From an uncultured Sphingomonadaceae bacterium (GTDB lineage: Bacteria > Pseudomonadota > Alphaproteobacteria > Sphingomonadales > Sphingomonadaceae): 64,000 bases of DNA. Below the pieces are notes generated by a model. The model was not told the origin of the DNA and did no database searches. It was given only the letters and a program-made list of their open reading frames with translations. Numbering within the stretch: the first letter of the stretch is position 1; each line of letters starts with the position of its first letter. Location: positions 186,001-250,000 of the forward strand of contig CANLSQ010000002.1 of NCBI GenBank assembly GCA_947493955.1. The letters run 5' to 3'. Below are positions 34,461 to 42,453 of this stretch, in pieces. A program made the position numbers and the translations under genes.

Positions 34461-34724
34461 TTACTGGTCGTTAGAACCCTGATCATTTGATCCCTGATCG
34501 TTGGAACCCTGATCGTTGGAACCCTGATCGTTGGAACCCTGGTCATTCGGTCCCTGGTCGTTGGACCCTCCTTGATCATCAGAAGCCTCTGCGCTTCCCT
34601 CGTCAGCCGCCATGGCATCATCTGCAACGCCCTCTTCGACTGTCGCATCGTCTGCCGATGTGCCGCAGGCCGCAAGGCTCAATGATAGAGCTGTAATTGT
34701 TCCGATTGCTAAAATTTTACGCAT
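34461..34724 (-). CDS. Small lipoprotein with SNDQG repeat tail
   Basis: 87 residues. A lipoprotein signal ends in the lipobox SLAAC, so it should be lipid-anchored at about Cys20. The middle is acidic, and the C-terminal half is an SNDQG-type pentapeptide repeated about seven times, ending at the stop. Base repeats underlie it (34464-34568). No family recognised. The disordered hydrophilic repeat is likely a flexible spacer or low-complexity tail exposed outside the inner membrane. Confidence 0.65.
   Translation of the reverse strand: MRKILAIGTITALSLSLAACGTSADDATVEEGVADDAMAADEGSAEASDDQGGSNDQGPNDQGSNDQGSNDQGSNDQGSNDQGSNDQ
34464..34568 (-). repeat. Tandem 15-bp repeat in the lipoprotein gene
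   Basis: Seven 15-base units, of which three in the middle are identical (CTGATCGTTGGAACC on the plus strand) and the outer ones vary. They encode the SNDQG-type units. Unit length is a multiple of three, so copy number can change without frameshift. Strand slippage could alter tail length between strains. Not a CRISPR array: there are no spacers. Confidence 0.9.
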
Positions 34725-34755
34725 TTTTCATCCCCCCCGATAATTTGTGCAGAAA

Positions 34756-36672
34756 TCATATAAACCCAAGCTGTAATAGCAAGTCATTTAATCTGGGATC
34801 ATCCCGCAGCGGGTCGAGAAAGGGATCGTTCAGCAGATAGATCAAGCCTGAGTCACCAAGTTTTTTGGCCTCGGCCAATGTGTGAAACGCTTCGTCAACC
34901 TTGCCCCATTGCGCGAGAACTTCGGCTTGCTGATACAGTCCGTTGTCACCATGGGCGGCAATCAGATTGTCAAAATTCAATTTGGCTCCAGCCTGGTTTC
35001 CTTCCCGGTGATCCAGTATCGCTTTGCCGGTAAACGCGATCAGGCTATTGGGCTCCAGCTCATATTCTTCTCGTGCTTTGTCCAGTTCACCAAGCATGAG
35101 ATAGGAATCCCCGATATCGCCGTGCACGCTGTTTCTCTGGGGATTGATTTCCAATGCACGTCTGGCCGACTGAATGGCCTCATCATATCGCTTTCCTGCA
35201 TATTTTATACCGCCCATTGACCGAAATATGGTGGCGTTGAGCGGGTCAAGTTTTGAGGTCTGTTCGATGACGCGATACGCTTCCTCAAATCGACCGGTCC
35301 GCGCGCAATAGATGGCATATCGGCTAAATACATCAACGTCGCTTTTGGCCAGGGAATAGGCCTTTTCATATGGCGTACGCGCCCCTTTCACATCCAGACG
35401 CCCATAGAACAGGCCATATCCCAGGGCATTATATCCCGCAGCAAATTCAGGCGCGATTTCGGTGGCGCGTGTCGCCTCGGCCACCGCCTCGTCATATAGC
35501 TTCACACGCTCGATGCTGTTTGCATATTGATTGGCGATGACAGCTAATACTCTGGCCCGTGCAGCACGCGGCGCGGCATATTCCGGATCGATGCCAATCG
35601 CCTCATCAAATTTTGCCAGAGCCGCGCGTTCGCTCGTTTCATCTATATGAAGCTCGAACAGATCCTGACCTCTAAGGAAGGCATCAAAGGCCGCGATATT
35701 TTCTGTACCGCCCGTTTGCCTCGCTTGATCGGCATCGGCATCACTGCCTAGCGCGACCGAAAGAGCAGCCGCGACGGCGGCGGCTATTTCTGACTGGACC
35801 TTGAAAATGTCGGCAATTGGCCGCTCGACGGTTTCAGTCCATTGGCTCAAGCCGGTGCGTCCATCAATCAGGTCGGTCGCTATTTTGAATTGGCCTGCCG
35901 CCTTTTGCACATTGCCATCAAGCAAAAAGGACACGCCCAGTTGCTGCGCGATGGTTTTTGCATCGACTTGATGATCGCGAAAATTATTGGATGATGTCTG
36001 ACCGACAATTTGCAGCAACGGATTGCGGGACAATTGGGCGCGAATTTCAGAGGTTAGACCATCCGAAAAATAGCTTTGTTCAGGATCACCGCTCAGATTG
36101 GCGAACGGCAATACTGCAATGCTACTGGGTGTGGCTGCATCACCGGAGCTCAAAATGCCGCTCTGCCAAACTGACAAACCTCCAGCCAGCAATGCAACCG
36201 CACCGCCGCCCAACACTACATTTCTCCGCCCTATCCGTGGGGGTGCCGATATGAGCGGCGCATCTGGCTGATCTTCGCCGTCATGAAGAGCGGCAACCGC
36301 CTTCAGGATTTTTTGCATTCCGGGGCTGTCGGGCTTGGACTTGGAACGGGACAGATCAATGCACTGAAACTGCCCAAAGCCCAGTGGCGGATCGCTGCCA
36401 TCCAGAGAGATCGGAACGAGTCTTCCGCTATCGCGCCCGCGCGTGGCTTCATCATGAACCCAGTGGGATGTGATCGATGTCTTTGACCACAAGACCACGA
36501 CCGCCTGAGCGCCTGCCAGTTCTGCCTCCGTGGTATTGGCAAATCGCTCACCGCCTTCAAGCAAGCCGTCCCACCAAACGGAAAATCCCGCTTGCTCCAG
36601 AGCCTCGACAATCAAAAGAGCGTCTTTTTGATCTTTCCGAGAGTAACTCAGGAAAACAGTATGTGATGCCAC
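34756..36672 (-). CDS. TIR domain - TM - TolB/FlgO-like - TPR protein
   Basis: 638 residues from GTG 36672. Residues 1-110 are a TIR domain (VFLSYSRKD, VVVLWSKTS, HWVHDEATRG). E75 in that last motif matches the catalytic Glu of NAD-cleaving TIRs. A TM segment lies at about 152-168 (LGGGAVALLAGGLSVW), then a region at about 184-307 like the TolB/FlgO-type module of membrane signalling proteins (SIAVLPFANLSGDPEQSYFSDG), and tandem TPR-like helices to the end. A membrane TIR with periplasmic TPRs suggests a sensor. It may be NADase or just a scaffold; context next to a SLOG gene is suggestive. Confidence 0.8.
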   Translation of the reverse strand: MASHTVFLSYSRKDQKDALLIVEALEQAGFSVWWDGLLEGGERFANTTEAELAGAQAVVVLWSKTSITSHWVHDEATRGRDSGRLVPISLDGSDPPLGFGQFQCIDLSRSKSKPDSPGMQKILKAVAALHDGEDQPDAPLISAPPRIGRRNVVLGGGAVALLAGGLSVWQSGILSSGDAATPSSIAVLPFANLSGDPEQSYFSDGLTSEIRAQLSRNPLLQIVGQTSSNNFRDHQVDAKTIAQQLGVSFLLDGNVQKAAGQFKIATDLIDGRTGLSQWTETVERPIADIFKVQSEIAAAVAAALSVALGSDADADQARQTGGTENIAAFDAFLRGQDLFELHIDETSERAALAKFDEAIGIDPEYAAPRAARARVLAVIANQYANSIERVKLYDEAVAEATRATEIAPEFAAGYNALGYGLFYGRLDVKGARTPYEKAYSLAKSDVDVFSRYAIYCARTGRFEEAYRVIEQTSKLDPLNATIFRSMGGIKYAGKRYDEAIQSARRALEINPQRNSVHGDIGDSYLMLGELDKAREEYELEPNSLIAFTGKAILDHREGNQAGAKLNFDNLIAAHGDNGLYQQAEVLAQWGKVDEAFHTLAEAKKLGDSGLIYLLNDPFLDPLRDDPRLNDLLLQLGFI

Positions 36673-36872
36673 CAGCTTGTACCCCGTTAAGCCACTTTAT
36701 GGCCTTATGTAAAATCAGCATACGCTTTCAACCGTTTAGGAACAAGGGACATGGCGATTGCGCTCTAACCGCTGCAAGACTTGCGAAAGCGCTGCTGTTC
36801 AAGGCGGGGTTTCGCCAATTGAAATGATAAGGATGAAAAAGAACACCAAAGAGCCCTTGCACGGATCATTCC

Positions 36873-36938
36873 AATGTCAGCTTTTGCGCCCATAACAGAC
36901 ATTAGCGTTGTGGCTGCTATATCCCGAAAGCGGACATT
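36873..36938. repeat. REP-like long inverted repeat
   Basis: AATGTCAGCTTT (36873-36884) and AAAGCGGACATT (36927-36938) pair with one mismatch around a 42-base loop. The first 30 bases (36873-36902) match the copy at 39790-39819 in 27 of 30 positions. It is the only feature I see in the 298-base gap between the TIR gene and the next gene. Confidence 0.6.
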
Positions 36939-36970
36939 GACTTTGGATGCCCGGGGCACCGCCCAATATG

Positions 36971-37417
36971 CTAATCTAACTTTTTCATGGCGCGGAAATA
37001 AGCAAAAAAGCTCAGAACAACCGCTAGAGTTGATATGATGGTCATAATCGTTCCTGGGACGAAATTGACGTAGCCACCCAGATCCATGAAAATGAAATAG
37101 CCGACATCCGTGGTCCAGCCGATTAAGGCTGTCACAAATATCGCTGTTACGCTGGCGCGCCAAATATAAATACCGCCTACAAAAGTTGTGACACCGATCC
37201 AAAGCAGGTTAAAACCATGTTGGTTTATGATCGCTCCGACAGCGTCTGGATAGATCATTTGCAATGATGCCGGATCGACCGCGTCGGCGATGCCGGATAC
37301 GGCGGCTGGCGTGTCCAGGGCTATGGTCATAATGCCAGCGAAGGCATGAACGAACCCCCATATTATCCAGAGGATGGCCGATACGCGAAGTAACAGTGTC
37401 ACGGTGGTTTGGGACAT
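36971..37417 (-). CDS. Small four-TM membrane protein
   Basis: 148 residues with hydrophobic segments at about 8-33, 61-88 (LLWIGVTTFVGGIYIW), 90-113 and 118-142. I do not recognise a family. It starts 4 bases after the FMN-reductase stop, so it is the second gene of that operon under the divergent LysR regulator. Possibly a DUF-type membrane partner; nothing more can be said. Confidence 0.7.
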   Translation of the reverse strand: MSQTTVTLLLRVSAILWIIWGFVHAFAGIMTIALDTPAAVSGIADAVDPASLQMIYPDAVGAIINQHGFNLLWIGVTTFVGGIYIWRASVTAIFVTALIGWTTDVGYFIFMDLGGYVNFVPGTIMTIISTLAVVLSFFAYFRAMKKLD

Positions 37418-37421
37418 AAAA

Positions 37422-37985
37422 TTAGCTTTCTATCTGCAGTGTGGATGATATTAAGCTGACCAAAGACTGCCGCAATGCGAACGCCAGGTCAGGGTCGCTT
37501 AACCTTTGAATCGTGCCGTCAAATTTGTCAGCAAATGGACCGACCGCAAAGCTGGCCCGTACATCGGCACCGAAATGCGGTGCGGAATCCACGGCGGTTT
37601 TCAGCACATTGGCGCCGCCATTCTTCCCGATCGAGGCCGACATGATGATCATCGGTTTGCCCTGAAAGACTTTCATCTCGATCCGCGAGGTCCAATCGAA
37701 CAGGTTTTTAAAGGCCGCCGTATAGAAGCCATTATGTTCAGCATAGGAAATTAGCAGGGCATCGGCGGCAGCGATTTTATCGAAGAACAGTTGCGCAACA
37801 TCGGGAATACCGTCAGCCATTTCCCGATCAATGCTATAGATTGGCATTTCAAAATCGTTGAGATCGAGTATCTCAACTTTCGCGTCAGACGCTATTTCAT
37901 TGCAGAGCACAGAAGCAGCGTGATCGACCAGCTGCCTATTTATGGATTGGCTGCTATTGCTAGCCGCAAAAGCCAATATTTTCAT
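37422..37985 (-). CDS. NADPH-dependent FMN reductase family protein
   Basis: 187 residues from ATG 37985, with GGAAC 6 bases upstream. Flavodoxin-like: MKILAFAASNSSQSINRQLV binds the FMN phosphate, then LNDFEMPIYS, LLISYAEHNGFYTAAFKNLFDW, and a GKPMIIMSASIGKNGG stretch. Such enzymes reduce quinones, azo dyes or chromate with NAD(P)H. Co-transcribed with the four-TM gene and divergent from a LysR regulator, so it is probably inducible. Confidence 0.88.
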   Translation of the reverse strand: MKILAFAASNSSQSINRQLVDHAASVLCNEIASDAKVEILDLNDFEMPIYSIDREMADGIPDVAQLFFDKIAAADALLISYAEHNGFYTAAFKNLFDWTSRIEMKVFQGKPMIIMSASIGKNGGANVLKTAVDSAPHFGADVRASFAVGPFADKFDGTIQRLSDPDLAFALRQSLVSLISSTLQIES

Positions 37986-38030
37986 CAAAGTTCCAGCTCT
38001 CAAGTTGATTACTGGCCGTAACTGTCATAT

Positions 38031-38073
38031 TGTATATATGCTGTATATATCGTTAATTATGCACATGATGTGC
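38031..38073. promoter_or_regulatory. Direct repeats and palindrome between FMN reductase and LysR genes
   Basis: TGTATATAT occurs at 38031-38039 and 38042-38050, 11 bases apart. GCACAT-G-ATGTGC is an exact palindrome at 38061-38073. These fall in the 141-base divergent gap and are reasonable LysR binding and promoter elements. Confidence 0.5.
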
Positions 38074-38126
38074 GTTTATGCAGCATCAACTTTAGCGCGT
38101 TTAACAATGGAGTTTAGCCTTTCTCT

Positions 38127-39053
38127 ATGGACAGATGGACCGAAATTCGAACGGCTTATCAGGTGGCAAAGCTAGGAACTGTTAGTGCTGCGGCTGAAGA
38201 AATGGGCGTGCATCGCGCCACCGTGATCCGCCGTATCGATTCCCTTGAAGAAGAACTGGGTGCCAAAATCTTCCATCGTCACAAAAAAGGCTATGCGCCA
38301 ACCGAAGTTGGCGATGATCTGTTGAACGTGGCGCGGCTGACGGACGACCAGTTTCAACAGCTTTTAGGCCGTTCCAAGGGGCTTGCGGCTGAGCTGTCCG
38401 GTGACTTGATCATCACATCCACCGATATGCTGACCAACACATTGATGCCCGCGATTCAGCGTTTTCAAGCACTGCATCCCGGGGTTGTTGTGCGCTATCT
38501 GGTTGGGCCGAATGTCGCGCGGCTGGAATATGGCGATGCCCATATCGCCATCCGCACCGGACCATCTCAATTCGCGCCGGATAATATCGCGCTGCCATTC
38601 GTAACGGTCAGTTCGGCCCTATATGCCCACAGCGACTATATCCAAAAATTCGGCAAGCCAGAATCGGTAAGGGATTTTGGCGATCACCGGTTTATCAGCA
38701 GAGACCGCGACGAAGAGCAATTCGGGTTGTTCAAATGGCTGAAAAAATATGTGCCCGATGAGAATATGATTTTCCGAAGCGCCGATATGAACACCAAATT
38801 CTCTGCCATATTCTCCGGCCTCGGTATCGGCTTTCTGCCCGTCTTTGAAGCGCGAGTTCGGCCAGAACTGGAGGAAGTCATGCCTTCTAATCGTCTATGG
38901 GATGTCAATTTTTCAGTCGTTACACATGTTGATTTGCACCGTTCGGCCAAGGTTCAAGCCTTTTTGCAATGCTTGCGTGAAGAGGGTTATCTCAAATCAC
39001 AGAAACAATTTCTAGAACCCAGGCCAAACCATGCTGGTTTTGGCGCAGGTTGA
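38127..39053 (+). CDS. LysR family transcriptional regulator
   Basis: 308 residues. N-terminal winged HTH (YQVAKLGTVSAAAEEMGVHRATVIRRI in positions 11-37, FHRHKKGYAPTEVGDDLL) and a PBP-like ligand domain with FVTVSSALYAHSDYI and IFSGLGIGFLPVFE. It should control the divergent FMN-reductase operon, which is the usual LysR arrangement. Confidence 0.92.
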   Translation: MDRWTEIRTAYQVAKLGTVSAAAEEMGVHRATVIRRIDSLEEELGAKIFHRHKKGYAPTEVGDDLLNVARLTDDQFQQLLGRSKGLAAELSGDLIITSTDMLTNTLMPAIQRFQALHPGVVVRYLVGPNVARLEYGDAHIAIRTGPSQFAPDNIALPFVTVSSALYAHSDYIQKFGKPESVRDFGDHRFISRDRDEEQFGLFKWLKKYVPDENMIFRSADMNTKFSAIFSGLGIGFLPVFEARVRPELEEVMPSNRLWDVNFSVVTHVDLHRSAKVQAFLQCLREEGYLKSQKQFLEPRPNHAGFGAG

Positions 39054-39175
39054 TTAGCCAACTACATCGCTTACAAAAAGATGCAAAGGCGCACATAACA
39101 TGCGCGTTATTGCATCTGTCGTCATCAAACCGAACTGGCTAACAAACTCCAATAATGAAGATTTTGGAGGCAGAC

Positions 39176-39691
39176 ATGAAGTCCAGACTGATAACATTGA
39201 TCGCATCTTTGGGCCTTATTCTTTCAGCGTGCTCACAGCAGGAACAAACCGCACAAGCATCGGAACGAGAGCAAGAGAATAAAGATATTGTGGTGGCTGC
39301 CTTTGCGAGCACCGACCAGAACCAGAATGGAAGTCTTGATGCTGACGAAGCCAATCAAATGGCTAACAGTATGTTCGTGTCCATGGACTATGATGACAGC
39401 GCGACTGTGTCTGCGAAGGAATTTGATGAATGGGATTTCGGCTTGATCTATACGGCTGCCAACGCTGGCCAATCGGTTGAATATGGCACGGCGAAAAAGA
39501 TATTATTCGCGCTGAGAGACATCAACGCGGACGGCGTTATCAGTCAGGAAGAATACCAGCAATCGCTTGAATATGATTTCATCAGAGCTGACCAGGACAA
39601 AGACGGGTCAATGTCCAAAGAAGAATATGGAAAAGCGTTTTTGCCTTCTCTTCTTTTTCGGGCAGCGCTTGAAAAGGTTTCGGCAGAATAG
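39176..39691 (+). CDS. EF-hand lipoprotein
   Basis: 171 residues from ATG 39176 (GGAGG upstream). A lipoprotein signal ends at LSAC. Four EF-hand loops of canonical Dx[DN]x[DNS]Gx pattern are visible: DQNQNGSLDADE, DYDDSATVSAKE, DINADGVISQEE and DQDKDGSMSKEE. The protein should bind Ca2+ at the cell envelope, either as a sensor or structural. No enzyme domain is present. Standing alone between the LysR gene and the metallo-hydrolase. Confidence 0.88.
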   Translation: MKSRLITLIASLGLILSACSQQEQTAQASEREQENKDIVVAAFASTDQNQNGSLDADEANQMANSMFVSMDYDDSATVSAKEFDEWDFGLIYTAANAGQSVEYGTAKKILFALRDINADGVISQEEYQQSLEYDFIRADQDKDGSMSKEEYGKAFLPSLLFRAALEKVSAE

Positions 39692-39789
39692 GGCTAAGGT
39701 TTAAGCTTGCATTTCTCTGGCCTGCTATGTGTTGGCCTCAATCTCAACAATTCGAGCAAGCGATAATGATCAAAGATTGATCCATATCC

Positions 39790-39819
39790 AATGTCCGCTT
39801 TTGCGCCCTTAGCAGACAT
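39790..39819. repeat. REP-like repeat unit
   Basis: A 30-base unit starting AATGTCCGCTTTTGCGCCC with arms ATGTCCGC and GCAGACAT; 27 of 30 positions match the unit at 36873. It lies in the 234-base gap between the EF-hand gene and the metallo-hydrolase; nothing else is seen there. Confidence 0.6.
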
Positions 39820-39925
39820 ACCGGTTTTTGGCGCACGATACGATAGCTTCAAACAATCACGAATTCAAAACGGAGGAATCATTCAAACCTTGCAACTTGC
39901 CGGTCACACCGCCAAATAGCTTGGC

Positions 39926-40588
39926 ATGACAAACGCTCCCTTAAAAGCCGTGATCATTCCGGTCACGCCGCTCCAGCAAAATTGCACGCTCCTTTGGTGC
40001 ACCAAGACCAACAAAGCGGCGCTCAGCGATCCGGGCGGCGATCTGTCGCGGTTGAAAGCCGCAGTGGCGGAACATGGCGTCGATCTGGAAAAAATCATCA
40101 TCACCCATGGTCATCTCGACCATTGCGGACAGGCTGGGATGCTCGCGGAGGAATTGGGCCTGCCGATTGAAGGCCCGCACAAGGACGATCTTTTCTGGAT
40201 TGAGCAGCTGGATGGCGACGGCGCGCGGTACGGGATGGAAGCCAAAAGCTTTGAGCCTGATCGCTGGCTCAACGACGGCGATCAAGTCACGGTGGGCGAT
40301 TTGGTGCTCGATGTCATTCATTGTCCGGGCCATACGCCGGGTCATGTCATTTTTTATCATCAGCCGTCCAAACTGGCCGTAGTAGGTGACGTTATTTTTC
40401 AGGGTTCAATTGGCCGCACCGATTTCCCGCGCGGCAATCATCAGGATTTGATCGACGCGATTACCCAGAAGTTATGGCCGCTTGGCGATGACGTCACGTT
40501 CATCCCCGGCCATGGTCCGACCAGCCAATTTGGCTATGAGAGGAAAACCAACGCCTTTGTAGCGGATGATGTTTTGGCGGCGCGTTAG
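39926..40588 (+). CDS. MBL-fold hydrolase, glyoxalase II/YcbL-like
   Basis: 220 residues. Zinc motif THGHLDHCG, then IHCPGHTPGHVIFY, VVGDVIFQGSIGRTD and FIPGHGPTS, the ordered ligands of the hydroxyacylglutathione hydrolase-like family. Probably cytoplasmic (no signal). It likely hydrolyses thioesters such as S-lactoylglutathione or a related substrate; the C-terminal glutathione-binding domain of true GloB is absent. Confidence 0.88.
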   Translation: MTNAPLKAVIIPVTPLQQNCTLLWCTKTNKAALSDPGGDLSRLKAAVAEHGVDLEKIIITHGHLDHCGQAGMLAEELGLPIEGPHKDDLFWIEQLDGDGARYGMEAKSFEPDRWLNDGDQVTVGDLVLDVIHCPGHTPGHVIFYHQPSKLAVVGDVIFQGSIGRTDFPRGNHQDLIDAITQKLWPLGDDVTFIPGHGPTSQFGYERKTNAFVADDVLAAR

Positions 40589-40606
40589 ACGGACGCTCGA
40601 GGACCG

Positions 40607-40987
40607 TCATTCAGGCGCCTTTCGATAGCGCAAATACACAAAGAACAATGCAATGACAGCCGGGACGGTCTGCACAAATATTATTCTCTGCGACACTGTC
40701 ACACCGCCAAAAATGCCTGCTACGGTCACAAATAACAAGAAGCATGTTGCGACCTTGAATCGCCACTGCTCATCCTTGATCAACAACGACCATAGAAGCC
40801 CGGTGGCCAAAAACGCATTATATAACCCTTGATTGGCAGCCATAGCTTTGGTCGGCTCGAACAGGTCAGGAGGTAGTACGGAAAATATTTGCGGTCCCCG
40901 GGTCACCCATGCGAACATTTCAAACCATGCAATGTAAAGATGAAGCGCAGCGATCAGGGCAATTAATGTCGTCGCAATTCTGTGCAT
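40607..40987 (-). CDS. DUF1304 family membrane protein
   Basis: 126 residues, four TM helices. Matches DUF1304 (ALHLYIAWFEMFAWVTRGPQIF, NQGLYNAFLATGLLWSLL, GIFGGVT). Small membrane proteins of unknown function, widespread in bacteria. Converges with the MBL-fold gene. Confidence 0.87.
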   Translation of the reverse strand: MHRIATTLIALIAALHLYIAWFEMFAWVTRGPQIFSVLPPDLFEPTKAMAANQGLYNAFLATGLLWSLLIKDEQWRFKVATCFLLFVTVAGIFGGVTVSQRIIFVQTVPAVIALFFVYLRYRKAPE

Positions 40988-41182
40988 CTCACCGCCCTCC
41001 TATTCAAGAGCTCGTATACAGGCCTAGATGGTCCGTGTTCAATGGCCAATAGATTGAAGCCGCAACAAGACGCCCCCGGGTTTCAGGATTTGCTTTAGGG
41101 ATTAATCAAATATCGGGTCTCTGCTATAACCGCGCTGCGACCCGCCATCCCATGATGTTCATATCTCCGAAAGAGGGACAAG

Positions 41183-41515
41183 ATGCAGAAATCGAATATT
41201 ATCGAAGAGCTTGATGCGTTGACGGAATATTGGAGTCAGAAAATTCTGACCGAGGCCAATGGCCAGCAGTTCAAGATCGCCAAGGGCATCGGCGCGACCA
41301 ACTGGCACAAGCATGATGATCAGGATGAGCTGTTCATCATTTTCAGCGGCGAAATGACCATCGGTCTGCGTAGCGGTGATGTAACATTGAAGGAAGGCGA
41401 TATGTTCACGGTTCCCAAGGGCATGGAACATCGGCCGGTGGCAGAAAAAGAAGCAAAATTCCTGGTCGTGGGCCTGAACATCACCTCAAACAAAGAGGGT
41501 GGGAAACCGAACTAA
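41183..41515 (+). CDS. Cupin domain protein
   Basis: 110 residues. Single cupin: ATNWHKHDDQDELFIIFSGEMTIG carries the HxH and Glu of motif 1, and GDMFTVPKGMEHRP carries the His of motif 2. RBS GAGGGAC. A small metal-binding protein, likely a mannose-6-phosphate isomerase-like or regulatory cupin; no specific substrate is indicated. Confidence 0.85.
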   Translation: MQKSNIIEELDALTEYWSQKILTEANGQQFKIAKGIGATNWHKHDDQDELFIIFSGEMTIGLRSGDVTLKEGDMFTVPKGMEHRPVAEKEAKFLVVGLNITSNKEGGKPN

Positions 41516-41544
41516 TTGTCCACTGCTCCGCAGAATCGTTTTCG

Positions 41545-42453
41545 CTATTCGTGGCTGCGGCCGAAATCCGGTGCTGCATCATCCTGACCCTCTTCGATAA
41601 TCCGGCGGCGGATGGCACGGGTCTTGGTGAACAGGTCGAACAGCTCGTCACCCTTGTCCCAGCGGATAGCGCGCTGCAAGGCGGTGAGATCTTCTGAAAA
41701 ACGCTGCAGCATCTCAAGAACCGCATCCTTGTTCGACATGAACACATCGCGCCACATGGTCGGATCGGAGGCTGCGATACGGGTGAAATCACGAAAACCA
41801 CCAGCAGAATATTTGATCACTTCGCTGCGCGTGACATCTTCCAGGTCAGACGCTGTGCCGACAATCGTATAGGCGATGAGATGCGGCAAATGGCTCGTTA
41901 CTGCTAGCACCAGATCGTGATGTTTTGCATCCATGATCTCGATATTCGCGCCCAGTTTTTCCCAGAAGGCACGCACGCGTTCGATATCGCCTTCTTGCGC
42001 ATTGTCCGGCGGCGTCAATATGCACCAGCGATCATGGAACAGCGTCGCGAACCCGGCATCCGGTCCGCTATGTTCGGTGCCGGCAACGGGGTGAGCGGGA
42101 ATGATCCGCGCTCCCGGTAAAGCGGCTTGCAAAGAGGCGATAACATTGCCCTTGGACGATCCGACGTCGCTGATCACGGCATCTTTCGGTAGATCTTCCG
42201 CCATGTCCGCAGCGATTGACGCCATGGCACCAACTGGCACACACAGCAGCACCAGGTCGGCATCGATGACAGCTGCGCCAGCACTATCGGTGACATCATC
42301 GCAAAAGCCCAGCTCCTGCACCCGGGCACGAACTGCAGCGTCGGCATCATAGCCCGTTATGCGAGCGGTCGGCATGCTGGCTTTCACACCATGGGCTATG
42401 GAAGAGCCAATCAGGCCAAGCCCGATAATCGTGATGTGCGCGAAAGGCAGCAT
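41545..42453 (-). CDS. tyrC: Prephenate/arogenate (cyclohexadienyl) dehydrogenase
   Basis: 302 residues. N-terminal NAD-binding GLGLIGSSIA, then the prephenate-site segments IIPAHPVAGTEHSG and VTSHLPHLIAYTIV. It makes 4-hydroxyphenylpyruvate or tyrosine by oxidative decarboxylation. Its start overlaps the hisC stop by one base, the hisC-tyrC pair also known from Zymomonas, an alphaproteobacterium of the same order. Note that a tyrosine catabolic cluster lies 20 kb away. Confidence 0.93.
   Translation of the reverse strand: MLPFAHITIIGLGLIGSSIAHGVKASMPTARITGYDADAAVRARVQELGFCDDVTDSAGAAVIDADLVLLCVPVGAMASIAADMAEDLPKDAVISDVGSSKGNVIASLQAALPGARIIPAHPVAGTEHSGPDAGFATLFHDRWCILTPPDNAQEGDIERVRAFWEKLGANIEIMDAKHHDLVLAVTSHLPHLIAYTIVGTASDLEDVTRSEVIKYSAGGFRDFTRIAASDPTMWRDVFMSNKDAVLEMLQRFSEDLTALQRAIRWDKGDELFDLFTKTRAIRRRIIEEGQDDAAPDFGRSHE

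Noticed and set aside
34464-34568. CRISPR-like repeat array
   Set aside because: Contiguous 15-base tandem units without spacers, inside a coding sequence.
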